In this document: one piece after another, positions 10,305 through 18,387 of the stretch | Layout of the letters: each line of letters begins with the position of its first letter | Numbering within the stretch: the stretch's first letter is position 1 | Origin: Anaerolineae bacterium | GTDB taxonomy: Bacteria > Chloroflexota > Anaerolineae > Aggregatilineales > UBA2796 | Assembly: GCA_025055255.1 (NCBI GenBank) | Contig: JANWYI010000006.1 | Coordinates: forward strand, 3,361-67,360 | Length of the DNA: 64,000 nt | Direction: 5' to 3' | Made by a program: the position numbers and the translations under genes | Notes under the pieces: model-generated | Told to the model about the DNA's origin: nothing | Databases searched by the model: none | Seen by the model: only the letters and a program-made list of their open reading frames with translations

Positions 10305-11579
10305 ATGATTGAGCGTTACCTTGAGCAATTGAACAGCCCTAATGTCGCACAGCGCCGCGAGGCAATCCTTGCGCTGGGCAAGCTGCGCGATCCGCGCGCA
10401 TTACCGCACCTTGCACAACGCTACAAGATTGAGCCAGATGTTGAGCTGCGCGATCTCATCATCAAAGCAGGCAAGTACATCCAGCAAGCAGCGGCAGAAC
10501 GTCAGCCTGAGAGCCAAGTACCAACGCAGACACCATCTGCCGTGCCAATCACACCATCAAGTCCTGTGTCAGGACAGCAGACCTCAGTCCGTCCTGCGCA
10601 GTCATCCATTGACGACTTGCCCGATCCAGACCCTGAGCTTTTCGCGCCACTGCCAGGCGAGCGTCCCTCGCGCGCCGTTACTCCGTTGACGCAGCAGTCT
10701 AAACGCCTGCCAGAGCGAGCGCCAAAGCCTGTATCCGAACCTCAGCCTGTCAAAAAGCCTGTGACAGAGCGTCAACGCACACGCGCCAAAGAGCATCTGC
10801 AGCGCGCTTACGGTTATCAAGCGAATGGCGACTCTGCCAGAGCAACGATTATGTTAGCGCGCGCGCTGCGCACTGATCCTGAACTGAAGTACCAGCCGGG
10901 CGTACAAGGCTTAGCCATGAGTTTGGTCGGCAGTGATGGCAGGAACGCCACTGAGCTTGTCTTAGAAGCAGCGCAGCAGCTCAAGGTCAAGGCGCCGATG
11001 TTCGACCAAGAGCTGATTGACGTTGTGTTAGCGGCGATTGGGCTGTTCGTGATGATCGTCGTTTTTAGCGTCGCCACTTTCTATGGGACGAGCATCCTCG
11101 GTCTCAGGATTGCCTCGATGTTCTTCGGCGAGACTTTTGATCCTGTGAGTATTCAGCGTGAGTTGGCTGCTTACACGCTGCAGACCCTCTTGCCAGAGAC
11201 AGCGCGCAACACCTCTGTGACGTTGCTTGGCACGGTCTTCAACTTGATGATTGTTTACTGGGTCGGCACATGGATGGGCGGCTCTGGCTCAGTGGTGCGC
11301 TACCTAAAGGTCATGCTGAGCCTGTATATTGTTTTTTACCTGCTGCTTTCTATTAGTTTAGGCTTAATGGTCTTCGGCGTCTTCAATCTGTCTACGGCGG
11401 AAGACCTGATTCCTGTTGGCTTGCTCTCACTAGTCGGCTCAGTGCTGGCTTTTATTGTCGGGCAAGTTTATCTAACTAGCCGTGTCCAAGAGTTCAGCTT
11501 TGTCCATGCCGCTGTCAGTGTGATCGCAGGCGGTCTCGTGGCAGGCTTCATAATCAACTTGTTGAGCTTGCCATTTTAG
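10305..11579 (+). CDS. HEAT-repeat N-terminus plus Yip1-like membrane domain protein
   Basis: MIERYLEQLNSPNVAQRREAILALGKLRDPRALPHL HEAT repeat; Pro/Gln-rich linker; C-terminal multi-TM Yip1-like region. Confidence 0.75.
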   Translation: MIERYLEQLNSPNVAQRREAILALGKLRDPRALPHLAQRYKIEPDVELRDLIIKAGKYIQQAAAERQPESQVPTQTPSAVPITPSSPVSGQQTSVRPAQSSIDDLPDPDPELFAPLPGERPSRAVTPLTQQSKRLPERAPKPVSEPQPVKKPVTERQRTRAKEHLQRAYGYQANGDSARATIMLARALRTDPELKYQPGVQGLAMSLVGSDGRNATELVLEAAQQLKVKAPMFDQELIDVVLAAIGLFVMIVVFSVATFYGTSILGLRIASMFFGETFDPVSIQRELAAYTLQTLLPETARNTSVTLLGTVFNLMIVYWVGTWMGGSGSVVRYLKVMLSLYIVFYLLLSISLGLMVFGVFNLSTAEDLIPVGLLSLVGSVLAFIVGQVYLTSRVQEFSFVHAAVSVIAGGLVAGFIINLLSLPF

Positions 11580-11585
11580 ACGTGC

Positions 11586-12188
11586 TTAGCGCTGCTCAGC
11601 TGTGTCAGACGCTGAAGCAGGCGGCAAGTTACGGAACAGCTCTGCCAAGCTCAGACGGAAGCCGCTCAGCACGTCGCCGCCTTCCAAAACGCCGTCTGCT
11701 TCAATCGGCTGCAAGTTTAAGCTGCCGTCATGTGCCAGACGGCAAGCGTCAGCTGCTTTTTCTGCAGGATAGATCAGCCAGACGAGCGCTGTGCCTGCCT
11801 TCAGGTAGCGCAATGCCTTGCGCTGTGCCTGTCTGACCGAGTCTGTTGGCGAGAGCACCTCGACTGCCACGTCAGGCGCAAAAGGAAAGTAGCGCAACGG
11901 CATAACGCTCAACCGCGCCTTGCTGATGAAAGCGACATTAGGCACGTAGACCGTGTGCGCGTCAAGCGCAAAAGTGCCATCAGCGCCTGTCACATAGCCG
12001 AGATCGCGCGCCTTGACAAACGTCATCAAAGCCCAAGCGAACTCAGCGGCGACTAGCGATGACAAGGCACTTGTCGGCGACACCAGGACGATCTCTCCAT
12101 CATGCAGCTCAAAGTCCTGCTCGGCATACTGTTGGCGCAACACTTCGAGATTGTCAGCCGTGTAGCGCAGCTGCGCTTGCACGCTCAT
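11586..12188 (-). CDS. Uma2 family (DUF820) putative endonuclease
   Basis: FELHDGEIVLVSPTS...YVPNVAFISKARL...PFAPDVAVEVLSPTDS..AQRKALRYLKAGTALVWLIYP. Confidence 0.9.
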   Translation of the reverse strand: MSVQAQLRYTADNLEVLRQQYAEQDFELHDGEIVLVSPTSALSSLVAAEFAWALMTFVKARDLGYVTGADGTFALDAHTVYVPNVAFISKARLSVMPLRYFPFAPDVAVEVLSPTDSVRQAQRKALRYLKAGTALVWLIYPAEKAADACRLAHDGSLNLQPIEADGVLEGGDVLSGFRLSLAELFRNLPPASASDTAEQR

Positions 12189-12191
12189 GAG

Positions 12192-13649
12192 TCACTGTCC
12201 TTGACAACGCCTTCTCAAGTGTTCGGTCAAGAGCGCGTTAGTCAGCTCAGCAGGAAACTTGCCGCGTCCTTCGCGCATGACCTGCCCGATTAAAAATTTC
12301 AACACTTTTTCTTCGCCATTGCAGAAGCGCGTTACCTCAGCAGCGTTAGCCTCTAGCACTCTGAGAATTGCCGCTTCGATCAGCGATGTGTCTTGCGTCT
12401 GCTCTAAGCCTAGCTGCTGGACAAGCTCAGCAGGCACGCCACCGCGCTCAAACAGCACGTCCAGCACTTTTTTAGCAGCGTTATTGTTGATCGTACCGCG
12501 ATCTACTAGCGCAATCAGCTCAGCAAGCGCTACAGGCGTGACGCGCGTCTCGGCAATGCTCTCACTCGGCAAAGCTGCTTTATTCATGCGCGCAAACAGC
12601 TCATTGATGACCCAGATAGCTGCTTTTTTTGGCTCTGCGCCGCTAGTGACCACTGCCTCGAAGTAGTCGGCAACGGCGCGATCGGCGACCAAGACAGATG
12701 CCTCGTAAGCGCTCAGACCGAGTTCCATCAAGCGATTGCGCTTGGCATCGGGCAACTCAGGCAGGCTGCGCCGAATTTCCTCGATCCATTCACGGCTGAT
12801 GACCAGTGGCGGCAAGTCTGGCTCTGGGAAGTAGCGATAATCGTGCGCCGACTCTTTCTCACGTTGCATCACGAGCGTGCCGCGCGTCTCGTCCCAGCCG
12901 AGCGTCGCCTGAGTGACTGTGCCGCCGCTCTCATAAATCTTGATTTGACGCTCAATCTCAACGGCACAAGCGCGCGCCAGACTGCGAATGCTGTTCAGGT
13001 TTTTGACCTCTGTGCGCGTGCGCAGCTCGTTACTGCCCACAGGACGCACGCTGATGTTCGGCTCCATGCGCAGCACACCTTTGGACATATCGCCGCTATT
13101 GACGCCCAAGTATTGCAGAATGGCGCGCAATTTGCGTCCGTACGCCTCAGCTTCTTCAGCGCTGCGGATGTCAGGCTCAGTTACAATTTCCAAGAGCGGC
13201 ACGCCTGAGCGATTGAAGTCAATCAAGCTGCTTCCGCCGACGTGAATTGACTTGCCAGTGTCTTCCTCTAGGTGTGCGCGCCGAATGCCGATGCGCTTTG
13301 TCCTGCCGTCAGGCAAATCGATCTCAAGCCAGCCATTGACGGCTAACGGCAGCTCGTATTGGCTGATCTGGTAGCCTTTGGGCAGGTCAGGATAGAAGTA
13401 GCTCTTACGCGCGAAGACGTTGGTCTCTGCAATTCGGCAATTAAGCGCCAAGCCGACGCGAATGGCGAACTCAACGGCGCGGCGATTGATCACAGGCAGG
13501 ACGCCAGGCATTCCTAGGCAAATCGGACAGACGACTGTATTCGGATCAGCCGTTGTGCTATCCACAACAGCGCAGCCACAGAACATTTTGCTCTCAGTCA
13601 GCAACTCGGCATGGACTTCCAAGCCGATCACAGCTTCATAGGCAGTCAT
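12192..13649 (-). CDS. gatB: Aspartyl/glutamyl-tRNA amidotransferase subunit B
   Basis: [63 protein letters not shown]. Confidence 0.97.
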   Translation of the reverse strand: MTAYEAVIGLEVHAELLTESKMFCGCAVVDSTTADPNTVVCPICLGMPGVLPVINRRAVEFAIRVGLALNCRIAETNVFARKSYFYPDLPKGYQISQYELPLAVNGWLEIDLPDGRTKRIGIRRAHLEEDTGKSIHVGGSSLIDFNRSGVPLLEIVTEPDIRSAEEAEAYGRKLRAILQYLGVNSGDMSKGVLRMEPNISVRPVGSNELRTRTEVKNLNSIRSLARACAVEIERQIKIYESGGTVTQATLGWDETRGTLVMQREKESAHDYRYFPEPDLPPLVISREWIEEIRRSLPELPDAKRNRLMELGLSAYEASVLVADRAVADYFEAVVTSGAEPKKAAIWVINELFARMNKAALPSESIAETRVTPVALAELIALVDRGTINNNAAKKVLDVLFERGGVPAELVQQLGLEQTQDTSLIEAAILRVLEANAAEVTRFCNGEEKVLKFLIGQVMREGRGKFPAELTNALLTEHLRRRCQGQ

Positions 13650-13661
13650 GGTACCTACCAT

Positions 13662-14813
13662 TCACAAATTTGCACTTAGCACGCTGTTACGCGCCATGAG
13701 CTCTTCTGCTAACTTTGCCATTTGCGTTGCCACGATTGAAGTCGGCTGTAGCAGCACAATCGGTGTGCCTACCTCAGCTGCTTGCGCGGCTAACTCAGGC
13801 GCAGGCGTCACAAGGGCAAGAATTTCATGTCCAAGCGTGCGTTCCACCTCTTGCCAAGAGACGTGCGTCTGCGAAGGCGTGCGGTTGACCACAACTACGC
13901 CAATGCGCCCACGTCCTAAGCCCAGACCTTCTAACTCGCCCAGCAACTCGCGCGTCATCTGGAGCGCAATGCGGCTCGGTTCGGTCACTAGCACAACTTG
14001 ATCTACCTCGCGCACAAGGCGCGCAGTCAGGCGCGTTAGTCCGCTGCCCAAATCTACGACAATGTGACGTGCTAGACTGCGCAGGCTTTTCAGCGTTGCC
14101 ACGACCGAGTCGACGTTGACGTTGAGCAAGCTATCCTTCGGACGTGCTGAGCTGAGCAAGAGCTTCAAGCCGCTGGCATGTGCAGTCAGCTCTGCTTCAA
14201 CGGCACGTGGCATGATCTCTGTAGGCGCTCGTCCGAGCAAGTTCATCATGCCAGCAGCGCGCGGCGCATTCAGCACCAAACCTAGGCTGCCTTGCCCAGG
14301 TCGGATGTCAGCAAGGATGCTGGCAGCTTTCTGTTGCATGGCTGCAGCAATGTTCGCCGCTAACGTCGTCGTGCCAACACCACCTTTTGCACCTAGCAAG
14401 GCAATGATCGAGCCACCTTCAGCAGCTGTGCGCCGCTGCGCCGCGCTGCGCAGCAAGAGCGCCTTGACGCGCGAGGCGAGTTCAGCAGGATGTGTCGGCT
14501 TGGCAAGGTAGTCGTCGGCGCCAGCCTCAAAGCCTTGAACTTTGTCGTCAATCAATGTTTTGGCAGTGAACATGATGATGGGAATCGGCTGTGTGACGGG
14601 ATTGGCGCGCAGCCGACGGCAAATCTCATAGCCGTCTACGTCGGGCATCATAATATCAAGGATGATCAGGTCAGGGCGATCAGCCGCTGCACGGGCGAGA
14701 GCCTGCGCGCCATTGCTGGCTGCTATGACATCGTAACCTTGCCGCTGCAGCATCAAGCCGATCAGCTTCAGGCTGTCAAGATCGTCATCAACAATTAAGA
14801 TTTTCTCAGCCAT
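13662..14813 (-). CDS. Response-regulator receiver domain fused to CpaE/MinD-like ATPase
   Basis: N-terminal REC (KILIVDDDLDSLKLIG, LIILDIMMPDVDGYE, LAKPTHP), then deviant Walker A IIALLGAKGGVGTTTLAANIAAAM. Confidence 0.92.
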   Translation of the reverse strand: MAEKILIVDDDLDSLKLIGLMLQRQGYDVIAASNGAQALARAAADRPDLIILDIMMPDVDGYEICRRLRANPVTQPIPIIMFTAKTLIDDKVQGFEAGADDYLAKPTHPAELASRVKALLLRSAAQRRTAAEGGSIIALLGAKGGVGTTTLAANIAAAMQQKAASILADIRPGQGSLGLVLNAPRAAGMMNLLGRAPTEIMPRAVEAELTAHASGLKLLLSSARPKDSLLNVNVDSVVATLKSLRSLARHIVVDLGSGLTRLTARLVREVDQVVLVTEPSRIALQMTRELLGELEGLGLGRGRIGVVVVNRTPSQTHVSWQEVERTLGHEILALVTPAPELAAQAAEVGTPIVLLQPTSIVATQMAKLAEELMARNSVLSANL

Positions 14814-14931
14814 GCTCGATTTCCCTTACTGGTGCATTCTAACTTTGCAGTTTAGCATGAGGTACGCCTGTGTGCAATCCAGCACCACGAAAGGTACGTG
14901 AACATGTTGTAAAGGCAGTGTAAAGAGCGCG

Positions 14932-16026
14932 TTAGAGTCCTTGAGCGCCTTGTATGAGCGATGCAAAGGCGTCATCGTAAGCCGTGATCACATTGCGCCA
15001 ATCAAATTGGACAATGTAGGCGCGCAACGCCTCAGGCGCTGGCGTGTGTAGCGTCCGCAGCAGCGCCGCGACCAGCTCACCTTCGTTGTATAGGCACAGG
15101 TCATGATAAGCACTGGGCAGCAGCGCAGGATAGTTCAGGCGACGCGGCATGATTGGCAAAGCGCCGCAGTAGATTGCCTCTACCATGCTCACACCGAAAA
15201 AGTCTTGGTTTGCGCAGCTGACAGCGTGCGTTGCTTGCCAGAGTAGGCGTGCGTAGTCCTCGAAGCGTTCAGCGTAGCCATAGTGCAGCAAACGGTCGCC
15301 TAGTTTTTTGCGCAGTGGCGCAAAGACGCCCTCGCTGAAGCCAATTGGCTCACCAGCTAGGATAACGCGGAAATCCACGCCAAGTGCCAACAGTTTCTCC
15401 AGAGCGCGCGCGAACACTTCGGGCTGTTTGTCGTAGTCCCAGCGATGATTCCACAGCAGAACTGGCACGCTGTAGTCCTTCGGCACCGCGTGAGCGTCAT
15501 AAGCGGCGAAGTCAATGCCAACAGGCAAGACGTGCGCCTTTGCCGCAATCTGCTCAACAGTGTGTAGCTCGTTATGATCAGGATAGTGCTTGAGCAAGCG
15601 CGGCAACTCATCCAGAAAGTCGCGCTTGTGGAAATCGCTGTTGAAAAAGACAGCATCAGCGGCAAGCGCACTAGCATAATTGATGAACGCCAGCTTGAGG
15701 TCGTGCTTGATGCGCGTACTAGGTGGATAGGTTAGCTGATTCTCATGAAAATACACTGCACATGGCACGTGCGCCGTGCGGCGGCGCGTCAAGGCGAGGA
15801 AAACAGGTAAGTTGAGCATGTCTGAAGCGACGATCAAGTCAGGCGTGAAATCGCTCTGGTTAAAGAGGCGCGCTAGAGTCACAGCGCCGCCTTGCATCCG
15901 CCATTGCCAGTAGCTACCTTTCAAGGTGAGCGTGACAATCGTGTGTCTGCTGAAGCGTTGTAAGTCACGCAACCAGACCGCATGCGATCCTGTACTGTAA
16001 GGCTCTAGCAGCAGGATGTTTGCCAT
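14932..16026 (-). CDS. DUF3524-containing glycosyltransferase, tRNA-queuosine alpha-mannosyltransferase (QTMAN/GTDC1) family
   Basis: MANILLLEPYSTGSHAVWLRDLQRFSRHTIVTLTLKGSYWQWRMQGGAVTLARL N-terminal signature, PCAVYFHENQLTYP, VLLWNHRWDYDKQPEVF. Confidence 0.85.
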   Translation of the reverse strand: MANILLLEPYSTGSHAVWLRDLQRFSRHTIVTLTLKGSYWQWRMQGGAVTLARLFNQSDFTPDLIVASDMLNLPVFLALTRRRTAHVPCAVYFHENQLTYPPSTRIKHDLKLAFINYASALAADAVFFNSDFHKRDFLDELPRLLKHYPDHNELHTVEQIAAKAHVLPVGIDFAAYDAHAVPKDYSVPVLLWNHRWDYDKQPEVFARALEKLLALGVDFRVILAGEPIGFSEGVFAPLRKKLGDRLLHYGYAERFEDYARLLWQATHAVSCANQDFFGVSMVEAIYCGALPIMPRRLNYPALLPSAYHDLCLYNEGELVAALLRTLHTPAPEALRAYIVQFDWRNVITAYDDAFASLIQGAQGL

Positions 16027-16076
16027 TGTGGCAGACTGCGCCGCAGGGAATTGGCGCGGCGCAGCGCAAGAGAGGC

Positions 16077-16388
16077 TTACTCAGAAGGCGGATAGGTGGT
16101 CACAACTGAGTTATCGCCGCTGAACGGATTCGGCACATATTTGTCCGCGTTCCAGTCGTTATGCCACACTGTGCCGTTGACCAAATAGCGGTATTGAAAC
16201 TCACGATTGAGCGGCAAATCCATCACCAGTGTGAAGCGTCCGTCCTTCTTCTTCTCCATCGGATGAGACGTCTCATTCCAGTCATTGAAGTCGCCGACGA
16301 GGTGGACTGTCTCAGCACCGTCTGCAATGGCGCGCGGCGCCTCAAAGGTGACCTTGCACTTTGTTTTCAGGAAGCTCTTCTTGATCAT
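16077..16388 (-). CDS. Small stand-alone E-set/CBM48 (isoamylase N-terminal-like) protein
   Basis: VTFEAPRAIADGAETVHLVGDFNDWNETSHPMEKKKDGRFTLVMDLPLNREFQYRYLVNGTVWHNDWNADKYVPNPF. Confidence 0.88.
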   Translation of the reverse strand: MIKKSFLKTKCKVTFEAPRAIADGAETVHLVGDFNDWNETSHPMEKKKDGRFTLVMDLPLNREFQYRYLVNGTVWHNDWNADKYVPNPFSGDNSVVTTYPPSE

Positions 16389-16497
16389 CGCTTCGCAATC
16401 CTTCCTGCGTGAGCGTGTTCCCTACGTTCATTTTATCACATACGTGGCTATTCCTCATAGATGGAAATGCCGCAGTGCGCTCTACATGCCACATTCA

Positions 16498-16526
16498 TTG
16501 ACGCGCACGCCTGCCCGTGCTACACT
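16498..16526 (+). promoter_or_regulatory. Sigma70-type promoter for nurA
   Basis: TTGACG - 17 bp - TACACT; SD-like GAGGAG and GTG start downstream. Confidence 0.6.
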
Positions 16527-16554
16527 TCTTGCCCAGCTGAGGAGACTCTGGCGC

Positions 16555-17760
16555 GTGACACTGCAGTTTGAGAAGTTGGAAGACCAAATTGTCCAGCTCG
16601 GTCTGACTTTAGCAGAGCGCAGCCACTCTGCAGCTGAGGAACTGCGCGCTGCAGCAGACCTACTCAGCCAGTTGGACGATCTCGACGCCATTTGGGAACA
16701 AATTAAGATCGCCCGTCAAAACGATGCAGGCTTTCGCGGTGCCGCGCCGTTCGATGAACCGATCAATCAGCCGATTCCGTTGCCAGAGTTGCCGCCGCGC
16801 GCTACACTCTTTGCCGCAGACGGCTCGCAGATTTACCCTGATGTCCACGCGCCTATACCTTACTGGCTGACCAATATCGGCGTCTTCATCTACCATCACG
16901 GCACTGATGACTTGCCTGAGATGCTCAGCGAGCCGCAGTTGTTCTTCCGCGATGAAGACGTGCGCCTGTCTGATGGTCAGCTTTTGCCCAACAACGTGAT
17001 CAACGCGCGCCGCACGGTCTACGAAATGCAGTTCTTGGCGCGCGTCGTCACTGAGCGGCAAACCAGTGCGCCGCCATTAGTCGCCTTCTGTGACGGTCCG
17101 CTGCTGCACATGCCTTTCGGCAAAGAAATCCCTGATGCTAGGCAGCTTGAGGCAGATTATCACGAAGCCTTCGACTTTTTCATGGACGCAGGCGCCGCGT
17201 TGCTCGGCTATGTAGATCGTCCAACAAGCCGTTTCGTGCTGTACACGCTTTATTTGATGACCTTGACGCCTGAAGAGATCACAGTCGCCAATCTCGGCGC
17301 GCTGCGCTTAGACGGCATGACTGACGCCGATCTATACAAGCCACTTCTACCGCCTGGCGCGCGCTCTGGCATGATGGTGCAACAGAGTCCGCTCAATAAA
17401 GACTACAAGGATCGCTTCAGTCCTGCGCACGAGATTGTGTTCTTCTATTTGAACACGGCTGCGCACGGACAAGCGCCATATCTTGCGCGCGTCGAGATTC
17501 CGCAGTGGGTTGCGCGTGACAAGGCAATGGTGAATGCTGTCCACGCGCTTGTCTACGATCAGTGTCAGATTATAGACCGTTATCCGTATGTGCTTACGCG
17601 CGCTGATGAGATCGCTGTTGTGCAGCCGACGGATAAGCGCGCTCTGGATGAGCGAATTGCGATTGAGTTGCTGCGGCACAGTCAGCCAATTGAGACTTCT
17701 CAAAAGCTGAGCCTGAAGTGGACAGCGCGGCACGGCAGGCGTCAGCACGAGGGCGTGTGA
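16555..17760 (+). CDS. nurA: NurA-domain nuclease (double-strand break repair)
   Basis: LFAADGSQIYPDVHAPIPYWLTNIGVFIYHHG, AFCDGPLLHMPFG, LLGYVDRP...; start assigned to GTG at 16555 (VTLQFEKLEDQ) based on SD and promoter. Confidence 0.85.
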   Translation: MTLQFEKLEDQIVQLGLTLAERSHSAAEELRAAADLLSQLDDLDAIWEQIKIARQNDAGFRGAAPFDEPINQPIPLPELPPRATLFAADGSQIYPDVHAPIPYWLTNIGVFIYHHGTDDLPEMLSEPQLFFRDEDVRLSDGQLLPNNVINARRTVYEMQFLARVVTERQTSAPPLVAFCDGPLLHMPFGKEIPDARQLEADYHEAFDFFMDAGAALLGYVDRPTSRFVLYTLYLMTLTPEEITVANLGALRLDGMTDADLYKPLLPPGARSGMMVQQSPLNKDYKDRFSPAHEIVFFYLNTAAHGQAPYLARVEIPQWVARDKAMVNAVHALVYDQCQIIDRYPYVLTRADEIAVVQPTDKRALDERIAIELLRHSQPIETSQKLSLKWTARHGRRQHEGV

Positions 17761-17761
17761 T

Positions 17762-18367
17762 ATGGAACTGTTGACCGATGTGCCAATGATCGGGCGCGTT
17801 TTGCGCGCCAGCACTACAGGTTTTGAGTGTGGCACGCGCAGCAGCGACCTCAGTGAGCCGCGCTTTGGCGCCTTTGTGCAGGCGCGCCGCCGCAACGACT
17901 CGACCATCATCATCGGCTTGATCTATGCCATTCGCGTGGACGATGATCCGCTTGTGCGTCAATTAATCATGGCAAACAACCTTAACGCCGCTACAATCCG
18001 CGACCAACGCGAAAATCGCATGGTGCCAGTTGAGATCAGCGTGATTACCGTTGGCGGCATGGAAGATAACATGCCAATCTACACGCTGCCGCCGCGTCCG
18101 CCGCTCAGCCTCGATCCTGTCTACTTGTGCGATGATGAGATGGTCTACACTTTCACGGAGCGCTTTGACTTTTTCCGCCTTGTGCTACAAGCCGCTCAAG
18201 TGCCAAGCGAGGAGCTACTTGCGGCGGCGCTACGCTTCGCTGCGGCTGTGCGTCCGCGTAACGAGCAGGCAGATTATTTGATCCGTGCCGGACGGCGTCT
18301 CGCACAGTTGCTCAGCGCCGATTTGCCGCGCCTACACCACCTGCTGCGCCTGATCCGTCCTACCTGA
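17762..18367 (+). CDS. Stand-alone HAS-barrel-like protein (HerA N-terminal-domain-like), no ATPase domain
   Basis: MIGRVLRASTTGFECGTRSSDLSEPRFGAFVQARRRNDSTIIIGLIYAIRVDDDPLVRQL resembles a HAS barrel; starts 1 bp after the nurA stop; no Walker motifs. Confidence 0.65.
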   Translation: MELLTDVPMIGRVLRASTTGFECGTRSSDLSEPRFGAFVQARRRNDSTIIIGLIYAIRVDDDPLVRQLIMANNLNAATIRDQRENRMVPVEISVITVGGMEDNMPIYTLPPRPPLSLDPVYLCDDEMVYTFTERFDFFRLVLQAAQVPSEELLAAALRFAAAVRPRNEQADYLIRAGRRLAQLLSADLPRLHHLLRLIRPT

Positions 18368-18387
18368 ACGGATTGTCGTGAGCTGCG

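Noticed and set aside
11586-12188. Uma2 family putative nuclease as part of a defence system
   Set aside because: Uma2/DUF820 genes are common, scattered and usually solitary; neighbours are housekeeping genes.
17347-17913. 188-aa minus-strand ORF spanning the nurA/HAS-barrel junction
   Set aside because: Both sense genes are well supported; the antisense product is Arg-rich with no family resemblance.
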